A DNA stretch of 64,000 nucleotides. Source: Dendrobium chrysotoxum. Taxonomy: Eukaryota > Streptophyta > Magnoliopsida > Asparagales > Orchidaceae. Position numbers and translations under genes: made by a program. Below are positions 44,906-56,420 of the stretch, one piece after another; position 1 is the stretch's first letter, and every line of letters begins with the position of its first letter. Location: assembly GCA_019925795.1 (NCBI GenBank), contig CM034311.1:5442126-5506125 (forward strand), read 5' to 3'. The notes under the pieces are model-generated. The model was not told the origin of the DNA. It did no database searches and was given only the letters and a program-made list of their open reading frames with translations.

Positions 44906-45282
44906 ATTTTTATAACAGAGCTTCTAATTTTTGATTTTTTCTTGCACATTTTGATTCTACCATTAACTATTTTTATTATTAGAAGCTTTTCCTTTTGATA
45001 CTCCAAGCACATCCTTTGCAATATCTTTAAAATTACAAGCTACTATTTTTCACATAACATTAGCTTCCTCATGCACCAACAATATCTTAAGATTGTGAAC
45101 CTTACTCTCAAAGATATTTTGTTAGAGTTCTTTTGAATGCCACCATCTAATCCTAGAACAACAATTTATTATTTTTTTCATATTCTGCCCCTTTATATTA
45201 AAGTCCAAAACTAATAAGCGATATTGGGTACATAGACTTTCACTCGGAATAACTTTATAATATTTGCAATCTAAACAATCTA

Positions 45283-48200
45283 GTTTGGCTAAGTGGCATG
45301 AGGAAGGATATACCAATTCTAAGTTCTTTCATAGTTTTGCTACAGCTAGAAGGAATGAGAATTTGGTAAGACAAATAAAAGATGATGACAACAACATGGT
45401 GGAGGATTTTGATTAGATAAAAGAGGTTTTCTGAAGTATTTTAAGAAGAAATGGAGATCTAGAAACTGCAATCTTAGCGGTTGGCCATTTATTTCTGGAG
45501 ATTAGAAGCTTTCGTCGTTATAGGTTGATATGCTGAATGTTGATTTCACCAAGGAGGAGTTTACAGAAGCTGTTTTTCAACAAGGGAATAATAGAGCACC
45601 GGGTATGGATGGAATCACATCATCTTTCTTCAAGTTCTATTGGTGTATTGTGAAAGATACGATGTGGAAAGCTATTGAAGGCTTCTTTAAATCTGGAGTT
45701 ATGCATGAGAAGTGGAAGGACACATTGATTGTGTTAATTCCTAAGGTGAAGAATCCGGTTGTGCCTTCAAACTATCGACCAATAAGTCTTTGCCAAACTA
45801 TATATAAGTTTGTTGCAACCATGATAGTTAATAGATTAAAGAGATGTATCTCCAACTTAATTTCTAAAGAACAAATGTCATTCATTCCAGGTAGATCCAT
45901 GTCAGAACATTGCTTATTGGCTCATGAGATCTTCAACAAGTTTAGGATCTCTAAGAATAAAAAAGGTATGATGGCGGTGAAGTTGGATATGGAGCAGGCA
46001 TATGATAGCATGGGATGACCAACATTACAACAAGTGTTAAAGTGGTATGGTTTCCCCTCCAAGTTTTCGAAACTTATTATGGAATGTGTAATGAATGCTA
46101 GATTCTCTATCATATTGAATGGCAAAAATTCAAAATGGATCAATGCTAGGTGTGGCTTTAGACAGGGATGTCCTTTATCGCCATACTTGTTCATAATATG
46201 TTCTCAACTTCTATCTAACGCAATCCACCAAAGGAGTAAAGAGCTGGGAGTTCAAGTGTCACCAAGAAGCCAGAAGATTACTCACCTCCTATATGCTAAT
46301 GATGTATTGGTTTTTGCTCAAGCATCTACGAGCTCAACGAGGCTAATGAGAATGATTGTTGCTAATTTTTGTGGATGGACGGGACAAAGGGTCAATGTCA
46401 ACAAGTCTCAAATCATGTTTGGTAAGATTGTTAAAAGATCCATTAAGAAAAAAGTTGCTAGAAATTTGGGTTTTAAAATTGTAAAGGAGATGCAATATTT
46501 GGGTATTAAAATTATCATGAGAAGATTGGGAATGAATGACTTCCAAGATATGTTAAATCATGTTTTGGAAAGACTTAATGCTTGGGAGAATAAGTCTTTA
46601 TCTATGGCAGGTAGAGTTACTTTGGTTAAGACCTCTTTGATGTCTATGCCAAATTTTATGATAACCCATTCGTTGGTTCCCAAGAGAATTTTGCATGTGC
46701 TGGATAAGTGTTGTAGGGATTTCATTTGGCACAAACCAAATGGGGAAAGAGGGATGCATTATATAGCATGGGAGGATGTTTGTAAACAGAGAAATATTGG
46801 TGGACTGGGGATTCAATCGGTTGCTACAAGAGTTGGGCCACTAAGAGCAAGATTGGCATGGAACTTTATTCAAAATCCAGATTCCTTACTCCATAGGAAT
46901 ATGATTGTGAGATATGGTGATAACATTTTCAAGGCAGATTGCAGGAATAGTGCTTCATGTGCTTGGCAAATCCTTATAGATGGTGGCAAACATCTTAAGC
47001 CCATTATTAAGTGCAGAGTGGGCAATGGGAAAAAAATCAGTGTGGTTACTGATGTGTGGCTGCTTGACAAATGCCTTTATTTATGGCCTACCTTTGCGGA
47101 TGTTGTGGGATTGGAAGGAGTGATGCTTCAACAATTCATTTCCTTGGAAGGTGGATGGAACGTGCTTGAGCTCCAACGGTATTTCCATAATGAACTTATA
47201 ATGTTGATTTTGCAGATTCCGATTAGATCAACCGTGGAGGATGATCAACTGGAGACAATGTTCAAACTCTCAGGTAAAACGATATCTGCTATGGCGTATG
47301 AGGAAGTTGTGAAAGGCAGCTTCACGGAAGATGATGGTGGATATTCGAAATGGCTGAGGAAGTTGAAGCTCAATCCAAGGGTGGAATTGTTTTGGTGGAG
47401 GTTGAGTAAGCATGCTATCCCAACGAACCATTTCCTTAAATGTAGAAGACTTGGTTATGATGATTCCTATGCTAGGGGGTGCCAAGAGGTAGAAGATTAT
47501 GCTCATATTGTGGTCCATTGCAAGTTTTTCACTGAGATTATTCTAAAGCTTAGAGAGTGGGGTTTTAGGATTCCACGTTTTCTTTCATTGGAAACCTGTT
47601 TGGAGGAACTCAGAAATCTCTCTTTGCGGTATTCTAACATTATCAAGATGTATTGTGCAGCAGTTTTCTTATCTTGGAAGAATAGGAATGAAGTGAAGCA
47701 TGGCAAACCTGCTGTATCTAGTTCAGTAATTGCAGCTAATGTTCTATCTATAGCCATGATTCAATCTACTCTAATGCTAGATAGCTGGGGTGTTAATCTC
47801 CCTTGGGAGTGTAACAAGGCTTGGCACCCTCCACCGCTAAATTGGATTAAAGTTAATGTGGATGCTTCGGTTTTGACGTCTAATTTAGCTGGGATTGGAG
47901 GGGTATTTAGAGACCACAAAGGAAGACTACTTGCATTTGGGAAAAAGAGAATCCATTGGGATGTGGCTCAAATTGAATTGGAGGCGATTGTAGCAATAAG
48001 GGAGGTCATTTAAGATTGGATGATGGATAGCAAAGGTGAAATAATTGAAGGGGATAATCTCAACGTTATTAATTTCATCCAAGATTCAATAAAAAAGTCA
48101 AAGTGGCAAGTGGAGAATTGGGCGGGCATAGAGCTTTTTTTCATTAATGATTTCAATCAGGTCATTTTTAATCATGTTCATAGAGATTGTAATAAAGTAG

Positions 48201-48369
48201 CAGATTTATGTGCTACTTTAGCTTTAGATAATAGCTTTCTTTTTGATAGTTTGTCTTTTGGAAACATTCCTTCCTCTTTGCTTGGCTTGTTAAAGGAAGA
48301 ATGTGATCCGTTTATTACTTGTATTTAGTTTTTCTTTCTAATGCAAAATGCATCTTTCAAAAAAAAAAA
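45283..48369 (+). mobile_element. 5'-truncated L1-type LINE nested in the RTE element
   Basis: It begins within the ORF2 linker (AKWHEEGYTNSKFFHSFATA) and ends with an A-run at 48359-48369. AAACAATCTA is found on both sides (45273-45282 and 48367-48376, sharing the A-tail). The RTE endonuclease coding sequence stops at 48357 and resumes at 45282, confirming the nesting. Confidence 0.93.
45286..48328 (+). pseudogene. L1 ORF2 relic: reverse transcriptase, zinc-binding region and RNase H
   Basis: RT: NNRAPGMDGITSSFFKFYW, DTLIVLIPKVKNP, NYRPISLC, QMSFIPGRS, KLDMEQAYDSM, then GFRQGCPLSPYLFIICSQLL. The active-site motif reads LLYANDVLVF, so the first catalytic Asp is Asn. The later part has WWRLSKHAIPT and a Cys/His region, and RNase H begins at KVNVDASVLTSNLAGIGGVF and continues past a stop at 48011 to CNKVADLCATLAL. 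Breaks: TAG and TGA before 45530, TGA at 46016, a frameshift near 46020 and TAA at 48011. This copy cannot retrotranspose by itself. Confidence 0.92.
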
Positions 48370-49216
48370 CAATCTATTTTTCTTACAAGAAAATAATCAA
48401 TCTGAGTTTTACTAAATCTATTCTTATAAGTGATGAGATTCTCATCTCTTTTTTTAATTAAGGTATTAGCAATTATAAAATTATAAGCAAGAGTAAAATC
48501 TAATATAGTCTTACTACCTTCATTAGTTGCTCCAAATCCATAGTCACCATGATTGCTTTTAAAATCATGTACCTCTCTACCAACATGTCCATTTAAATCT
48601 CCCCCGATAAAAACTCTTTTTTCAAGAGGTATCTTTTGTATTAATTCTTCTAAGTCATTACAAAATTTTAATTTGAACACATATCCAAACTTTGTTGAGG
48701 AGCATAAGTACTTATAATATTAATAATCTTATCATTAATAATAATCTTCAAAATTATAATTCTATCTCCAATTATATTAATTTTTACAACATTATCTTTC
48801 AAACTTTTATCTATAGTCACATCTACATTATTTCTAGTACGACTCCTACCAGAATATCAAAGTTTAAATCCTAAACTATGAATCTCCTTAGTCTTCTCTC
48901 CCACCCATGTAGTTTTTTGAATGCATAGAATATTTATCTTCCTATAAATCATAATATCAATTAATTCCATTAATTTACCTATAAGAGAACCTACATTTCA
49001 AGATCCTAACCTAATTTTAGTTTTATGGACTAGCTTCTTTGCCCACATCCGTCCATGATGTGGGAACCCTTGCCTATTGAACACTGCATCCGTGCGCCGA
49101 TGCAGCGGCCCTTGCACACTTCTCAATGTATTCAGGCTATACAACACGTCCTTTCTAGGGAACGCCCTAGCATTAACAAAATGTATTAAAGGATTCATGT
49201 CATGATTATGTGACAA
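48370..49216 (-). pseudogene. RTE endonuclease (apurinic-type) relic
   Basis: The minus strand reads VGSLIGKLMELIDIM, then NILCIQKTTWVGEKTKEI, GFKLWYSGRSRTRNNVDV, IINIISTYAPQ, GGDLNGHVGRE, and TQIDYFLVRK. It is the endonuclease that nicks target DNA. The catalytic Glu expected in the QET motif is Lys here. The reading passes at 48370 into the L1 and resumes at 45282 with DCKYYKVIPSESLCTQYRLL. Confidence 0.85.
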
Positions 49217-49260
49217 ATTTTATACTGGCTGTCGACTGCTTAACGCAACCCTCGTTTTTT

Positions 49261-50630
49261 CTCATTCAAGACTTGGGACCTGGCAATGACAGTTTTAAAT
49301 AATATTAGAAGGTAATTTCGAGAAAATAAGCATTTACTCCAAGTTTCTTAAGTATTTTGAATGAGCCACAATACTCAACAGGTAACTTTTTGAATTTGGC
49401 AGTAGCATGACATTTGGTATGAATGCACATCACCTTTATTATATTCTTGAGATAAATGCTTAAGATTATAGCATTAACATATTTGTTATTGCTTCACTTG
49501 GTTGTTTAACTTATGCATGAAGGCCGTGAAGATCATATGATAATGTAAATGCAACATTCGAGAGTGAATGATATGGGATATCAGCTAGTTTAATTGATCA
49601 TTTATGATTATAACTATAGGCAATCTTAAAGGGAGTTTTCTTTGTTTTAGAAACATTATTGTTTTATGTAAATTCAAATGTTGGCAAGTGTAGAGAAAAG
49701 TTCCTAATTTTTATTAAGCATACTCGAAGGCTGCTTAAGGCTATACTAACTATTTTCATTTTACTATCAATTTGAGAGTGGAAAGTAGACAAATGATATA
49801 GTTTAGCAAAATTTTTTCCAAAAATATGTAATAAATCTCACTCAATTAGAAATAATGATAAAAGGTGTACCGATTTTATTTTTTGAAAAATAGTTGGCGA
49901 TGTGAGATGCATTATTAGTTTTTGAAAATGATAAAAAATGAGCAATTTTGAATCTATTTATAACAACATAGTTGCAATCCCCGGTGATACTTTGTTGGCC
50001 AATACTGAAGTCCATGGATAAGTCTTCCCAAAGTCTGTATGAAATTGATATTAATGTATTTGTTAGGCCTTTGGTTTCTTGTGGTTACTACTCTCCTTCA
50101 ACATCACTCTCAAGAAAGGCCATTAAAATCTATATTCCATTAGGTTTATTATTTTATGTTTCCCAAACTATCCAACTATATCTTTAGAGTGTAGTTCATA
50201 AATTATTAATGTTGGGGATGAGGAGTAAACACCACAATGATGAAATAAACAAGAAAGTAAAGGCAGCGAAAAAATAAAGGACATCAGGATTTAACACAGA
50301 AAAACTCAAAATTGGGAAAAATTTACAGAGCCACACCACACCAAGAAATCTATTATGAAAATTGGGAGAAATAAGTACAGATTTCTCTTCTGTCTCATTC
50401 TCTCCCTTTTGTTCTCATATGCACCTTTCTAAATTTTTTCATACTCAAAATATAAGAGAAATGCAAGTAAATAACACAAAGGGACGCAACCCTTCAGAAA
50501 AACGAGAAAGAAAACCATTTAGTCTGTCTCGCAGCGCAGCGACACTTGAACCTCTGTCTTGATCTACTGTGGCGTCGTATCTAGACCGCTGCGGTGCTCC
50601 ACTCTTTGTCGTTTAGTGCTAGGTCACTTG
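49261..50630. other. Unassigned DNA, no gene seen
   Basis: At about 50207-50345 the minus strand resembles the 3' end of a copia LTR (TGTTTACTCCTCATCCCCAA and TTAAATCCTGATGTCC), but ends and coding parts are missing. Otherwise nothing is recognised. Confidence 0.4.
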
Positions 50631-50767
50631 GGTATGCAGTGCTGGAGCGCTCAGGTAAGCAGCGTCGGGGTGCTCGGGCAAGTAGCGCCGGGGCGCTCGG
50701 GTACGTAGCGTCGGGGCGCTCGGTACGCAATGTCGAGTCGCTAGAGTATACAGCGCCGAGGCGTTGT
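50631..50767 (+). repeat. GC-rich 23-bp tandem repeat, six units
   Basis: Units such as GGTACGTAGCGTCGGGGCGC start at 50631, 50654, 50677, 50700, 50722 and 50745. GC content is far above its neighbours. ORFs on both strands across it are artefacts of the repeat. Confidence 0.9.
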
Positions 50768-52584
50768 ACGAAATTTTTTTTTTTCCCGGTGCAAAGAACT
50801 TGAACCCAAGCAGGGGGCCCCGCACCCCCTAACGAGCACGAGAAATTTGAGGTCTATGCAACAAAACAACCCGATTGATCAACACAATCAGATTCCACAC
50901 ATAACAATTAAGTCTCCAAGTGAGAATCTAGGAATGCAAAGTTATTTTTCTCTATAAAGATAATCATAAGTGAAAGATTAGATTCCATTAAATTTATCTA
51001 AGTGTTCATGAAATAGCTATGGAAATCTACGCAAATAATATCTTTGATTCTAGAAACTCAGAGATCTATAGTTTTAAAGATGAGGTGGGTAAAATGACAT
51101 GAGGGAATGTATCAATAACCTTGTAATATTTTTTTAGACTTGTGTTTTAGAATAATTGAGTCATGCTGAAGAAATTCTTCCCACATAGCATATCTATGAT
51201 TGAGTTTTCCTCAGATGTTAATACATTTTAAAGCATGATAGAATGGAGAATGAATTAATTATATAGTAGGAAATGTCTCTATTGTTTCAATGACTAAGCT
51301 ATGACAGAGTTCTTATCATTAGACCAATGTTCTAGCATTGACTCCCCATCTCCTTGGCTTACTCAGTCTTTAGCACACACACTAGACCTGTTCACTAGTC
51401 TCCCTTGACTCGATGCACTCTGAGTTTTGGACATTCTCCTATTGATGGATTTAGTTGGCTATCTCTCTCTTTATATTGGATTTGTTGTTTTGAGTCATCC
51501 TTATCTATTTATGGCCCAAGGCATACACACTCTCTACTCAATCACATATCTCTAGAACTTAGGGGACTCAACTTAGTCAAAGTAAAAACCTATGGTCAAA
51601 TCTACCCTAAACATCAGTCAAAACCAAATCAGTGACATATTGAAAATCATGCTTTTATTGGGAATTCACATATCATATTGCTGGATATGTGTACTTTGTT
51701 TAGTTGCACGCATCACAAGCAATTGATTCTTCGGACAAGCTTTAAGGGACTTTGGGAGCACTCATTTGTGACTTGATTTTAGATCAGGTTGCACCATGAG
51801 TTTCATTGATAAAAAAAAATAAGAGAATAATAATAATTGATTAAAAATATATTTAAATTTAAATTAAAAATTAAATAAATGTTCGAAAGTATTTATTCTC
51901 AAATAAAAAAAAACCCACAAATATTTGTACAATGACTTTACCTATTAAATCTATTTTAATTTAGTAATTATATATTTTTTTGAATAAAAATTTCAAAATA
52001 ACATGATATAATTTCAATTTTCCTTACAATAAGATTGATGCTTATTCTTGCATGAACCTTAGCATCTCCAATCTAAACGATGAAAAGGCAAGGTTAAAAA
52101 AAATTATGCATGATTTAGTGATTGCTAAAAAATACATATTCTTTTTTTTTTTGTTTGCTGAAATTCAAATAGTAAAAAAAGATTTGGATGATAAGTACAT
52201 GCCGTCCTCCAATTCTATCGTACAAATAGATTCATATGTAAAGTTCACTTGCTTGGTCACATTTCATATCCTTGCCAAAGCCTGTCAACTTGCTGTACAT
52301 TACCTTTGGCACACAACTCAAATTTAGCTCTTATCCTTTTTAAATTAAAACCAGCAGCTTATCAAATCATTGGCGCACACACCTAAACAATCAAATCATA
52401 TCTTAAAATCAAAATTGAGAGTGGGAAAGTAGGACGATAGATATGTAGCTGTAGATTTATTCTCTAGCCATTTAGAAAATACTTATCTAATTAAAAAAAT
52501 GCTCTTAGACACTTTAATATCAATTTTTATCGTATTCTAATATGAAGAAAAACCGGGAAATGAGGAGAGGAATTAGAAGAGTAT
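50768..52584. other. Unassigned DNA, no gene seen
   Basis: A T-run and GGGGGCCCCGCACCCCC lie at 50773-50829. The rest is AT-rich. No domain was recognised. Confidence 0.5.
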
Positions 52585-53803
52585 TGATCACTACACACTT
52601 CAAACAAGTTATTTTGTGTGTAAACTCTAATTTTGTGTAAGTGCATGTGTCGTCAAGTAATAAAAAAATGAGTAAAATATCATTCCCACAAGGATATGAA
52701 TTACCCTAAATTCACTCTAGTATTGTTTATGCAAATCACCAAATTTATCTTATCTACAAAAAATTGAGATTATACTAATGAAAATTATCTACGAAGTCTT
52801 AAAATTTAAAATCTTATTTTTAAGTGACTCTGAATCTATGATAGTTAAAAACTTATGAGTGCAAAAGTTAGATATCTCTTAATGTTGTTGTGAATCAGAG
52901 CATAAATACTCTTCATCTCTGTTGAGCTCGTTTGAGTGTCTAGCTAAGATTTCTATAACTACAATGATTTTATCTCCTTACGATTCAAAGACTCTATGCT
53001 ACATATGTTTATGTACGCTAGAACTCGTTTAAATCCCCTAATTGTTCCACTATTCCTCTATCGAGGTTATAGATCATACTAAGTTTTAAATTTATGCAAG
53101 GCAAGGCCTATATATAAACTAAATTAAACACAAAAGATTTAAAAATAACATTTAAAGATTCATGAAATTCAAATCTAATCTTAAGTAAACATCATTTTTA
53201 ACGTATTATAAGGCCAAATATATGTTCTAGTCAGCAGTGAAAATTAAAATAAATAAAACACGTTTCATTTCAAAACAAAACCGAAGTATAAGAGCTAAGT
53301 TGAGATAGATATCACCAGGAAGTTCTTTACAACACATTTACAGATTCTCCTCCCAACTAAATTGACTTCTTTAGATTACTCTCCCTTTAGACTCTGATTA
53401 CAAAATGAACAAATTGCAGCTGCCCCCTTCCCAAGAAAAATATGCTTCATGTTTATAATTTTTACAAATAAATGAACTAGCACTACGGCGTTGACCTGAG
53501 TAGCATTGCGACGCTATTGAATCAATGTGTTAGTTCATCAGTTGTTGCGTCGGTTTGTCGATTCAACTATCAGTAATTATCACCCGTTGCAATGCTGTGG
53601 CAATTTGGTGATGCGGTGCTTGGGCTAGCGTTGTGGTGCTCCGGCATTGAGGATGAGTATAATGCTGTGGCGCTTTGTCTATGGTGTCGTGGCACTCCTT
53701 CAATCATGAAGTATTTTGCTTCTTTCATGTACAAGAAGATAGATTTAGATAACATTTTTATAAAAATAAATATAATTATGATTAAATTTTTTTTTATTTA
53801 TCA
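52585..53803 (-). repeat. Athila-like gypsy 3' LTR (1219 bp)
   Basis: On the minus strand it begins TGATAAAT directly after the purine tract GTCTGGGGGAATA, and ends at TGATCA... (plus start 52585), giving inverted ends TGAT...ATCA. It aligns with the LTR at 30231-31385. The central part holds repeated GTGGTGCTCC/GTGGCGC words. Confidence 0.82.
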
Positions 53804-54925
53804 TATTCCCCCAGACTTTAAAACATTACTTGTCCTTAAGTAATTCATATTGCAGTTGAATCAAACTTAATTTTTTTTATTGGAAATGATCTTTAGAAAT
53901 TATAAAATTAATAATATAGTATTTATATAATGAAATAGATTTGTAAAATGTTTCAATAAAATAATTTATAATAGTCTATTCTTTCATTTTTAATTAATAT
54001 TTCTTCTAAATCAAACTCTTAAGTGTGTATATGTGGTAAATTTGACTTATTTAGAGTTAATGATTTTTGAAATTAACAAAATTTATATTTTTAGTTAATT
54101 CATTAATCATACTATAAGCTTTCTTTAAGTATTATGATTCCAATAATTCCTCCTAAAAATGTATAAGTGAGGCTAGACATTGCATGTACTAATTTTTAAT
54201 GGTCTAGTATTTACTTTTTTTTAATTTTCAATTTTTTCTTTTTCTTTTTCTCACTTTCTTTTTGAATTGATTAAGTACCTTATAATGATTTTGAATACAT
54301 GTCTATTGCCTCCACTATTTGTTTAAGTAGGGCTAGACATTGCAGGTGTCAATTTTTGATAGTCTACTAAACTTTTTCAATTTTTATTTTCACTTTTTTT
54401 TTTATTTTTCTAAATTTTTTATAATAATTTTGAATATCTGTCTTTTGCCTTCACTTTTTATTTTATTTAAGGTTTTATTAAAGGTTTCATAATTCCCTAA
54501 TTACTTATTTAATAGATAATTTATAATTAGTCTAGATAGTTTATTCACATTAATACTTAAATCAATTAATCCCACTATATATAGTCAAGTGCTTAATTGA
54601 TTTTAAGAATTATTAATTAAATGAAATGATTAGTTATTATTTTTAATTATTTTATTTGACAAATTTTCCAATTTATGTATTGTTAATTACTTAATTATCT
54701 TATTTCATATTTTCTAAATTTTATATTCTAAACAATAATAAAACAACTTAAAAAGTGCAATAAGAAAAATTTAAAGGCAATAACAAAGTTACAGAGCATG
54801 AAAGTTTACATTGATTGTGGGAGTCCATTTCCCAACTTCTAAACATTAAACCATGACTGTATTGAAGTCAGAATGATGCTGGTATTGTTGTTGGTGGTGG
54901 AGCATCATGTTGTCACGTTAGTATA
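53804..54925 (-). other. Athila-like 3' non-coding region with purine tract
   Basis: Minus-strand purine tract AGTCTGGGGGAATA at 53804-53817, adjacent to AAGGACAAGTAATGTTTTAA, the usual end of Athila-like internal regions. The rest is AT-rich; two similar segments at about 54160-54300 and 54310-54430 (both with GGCTAGACATTGCA and GTCTA) look like a local duplication. No ORF. Confidence 0.65.
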
Positions 54926-54933
54926 TCCCTTGC

Positions 54934-55438
54934 TAGGGGTGTTAAAATTGGGTTATGGGTCGGGTTTGGGTCGAACCCAACATTGACTCGTTACTTTTTG
55001 ACCTACCCATTTTTGCAAACGGGTCAGAAAAATGCAACCCAGACCTGACTCACTAGGTTGTCGGGTTAATCCGACCTGACACGAGCAGAAAATGCAACTC
55101 GGACCCGGACCTCCCTTTGTCATCGTCGACGGGAGAAGAGGAAAAGCAAACTATAGTCCCTGCCGTCGGCTCGTCGTCGTCGTTGCTTGACTTGCTTCCA
55201 ATCTAATCCTTCCAGGTTTCGTCATCGAAGGAGGCGAATCGGGTCTGTGCAGGGAAATTGGGTCAGTCCGAGTCAATTTCGGGTTAGCAAGTTGACCCGG
55301 ACCTGACCCGATTTTTCAAATGGGTCGATTTTGGGAACCCGAACCCGACCCGTCTGCTAAACAGGTTGACCCTAACCCAGAATTTTTGGGTTGGGTTCGA
55401 GTCGGATTTTCGAGTTGTGTCAAATATTAACATCTCTA
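54934..55438. mobile_element. hAT-like MITE, 505 bp
   Basis: Ends TAGGGGTGTTAAAATTGG and, inverted, TAGAGATGTTAATATTTG. Eight-base flanks TCCCTTGC and TCCCCTAC match at six of eight. The inside has opposed GGGTCGGGTTTGGGTCG and CGACCCG-rich arms. This is the well-known plant MITE type with TAGGGGTGT ends. No transposase. Confidence 0.7.
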
Positions 55439-55446
55439 TCCCCTAC

Positions 55447-56420
55447 TCAAGCTCTGTAATATGCTGCTCAAAACCATCAATGGAAACTTGGATCCTATCC
55501 ACTCTGTCTCAAATGTCTGTTATGTGATCTCATAGCATCCTAGGATCTCTAACCTGAGGTTGATTTGGTTGTGTCGGTTGGCTAGATCCCTCTTCTTGTT
55601 CCAAAAAGGAGATTTTGAAGGACGGAATGTTGAACCTAGTGAGGGAAGAAATAGATCTACTCCTCCCCTGGGTTTCTGACGGCTCTGGAAGCTAGCTACA
55701 CACAATTCATATAGTAAGTAGGGGTGACCTAATCTTACAATTGTAGACCCCTAAGCATGTACTGGATAGACTGAAAGACTACCTTCCCAAAGTTAATAGT
55801 AAATTCCTTTTGGATGCAATAGTTTAAGATCGTCCTTTCATTTGGAACTTAACTAATATTCCTACTTGGCATGAGCTTGCAGAAATAAAATAGCACTAGG
55901 CTTTTGACTCTTGGTTTAGGATAGATGTAGAGAAGTTTACTATCATATCCTCCTTTCTCTTTCACTACAACATCAAGCCTTTCTCTTTCACTAAGCATTA
56001 AAATTTTTATAGGTAAAAAACCTATGAATTTCATTGTAATCGATAGAGAGTTGCAAAAGTTAAGGTACTTGTCCCTGTCAAATTGGTAGTTAGAGATTTG
56101 AAATGCTTGATTGATTGTTATAGGGGTGAACGGTACCCACTATCCTCTAACGAACATAGTGTCATTATGACGAGGCTCCTTTGCGTTGGCGAAAAATTCT
56201 TGCATGACAAGGACTATTGCCGGTCTAGGTTGACTTACCAGGATATCCCAATTTTTGTTGATTGTAAGGCCTTCTACCGCTCTTGGGTTAAGAAAGCCTC
56301 GCACCGTGATGATAGTTTAATAGATAATCAGGTTATTGTATATCTTTTTTGCTGTGACACTCACGAATCTCCTGGCATTGTAATAGGTCGAACTTGATCT
56401 CTCTTCCTCCTAAAGATCTT
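55447..56420 (-). pseudogene. Athila-like 3' ORF (plant transposon protein domain)
   Basis: Minus strand: RRFVSVTAKKIYNN, RGFLNPRAVEGL, IVLVMQEFFANAKEPRHND, VFVRG-like MFVRG, VPFTPITINQAFQIS, then SLVLFYFCKLMPSRNIS, ERTILNYCIQKEFTINFGKV, and a C-terminal Gln/Pro segment with a helix (HITDI, RVDRIQVSIDGFEQHI). This is the domain found between pol and the 3' LTR of Athila-like elements; its role is unknown. Several stops. A 26-bp insertion near 55952-55993 is described in the findings. The 104-codon plus-strand ORF at 56083-56397 is its shadow. Confidence 0.7.

Larger units (their letters stand above)
42669..49260 (-). mobile_element. RTE-type LINE copy A, near full length, split by a nested L1
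   Basis: Without the L1 (45283-48369) and an internal duplication, about 3.1 kb remain, the normal plant RTE size. The 3' end is the (GTT)n tail at 42669; the 5' end is near 49260, where the minus strand reads the region with GPLHRRTDAVFNRQG typical of plant RTE starts. Insertion within copy B or beside it is possible. Confidence 0.88.

Noticed and set aside
50594..50825. 69- and 68-codon ORFs with Gly/Arg/Ser repeats
   Set aside because: They cover a 23-bp tandem repeat and run open on both strands for that reason.
50770..50830. tRNA-like or SINE-like B box around AACTTGAACCC
   Set aside because: No matching A box or tail at the right distance and no cloverleaf could be drawn.
56083..56397. 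104-codon plus-strand ORF
   Set aside because: The minus strand of the same DNA encodes a recognisable plant transposon protein domain (EFFANAKE, MFVRG, VPFTP), so the plus ORF is a shadow.
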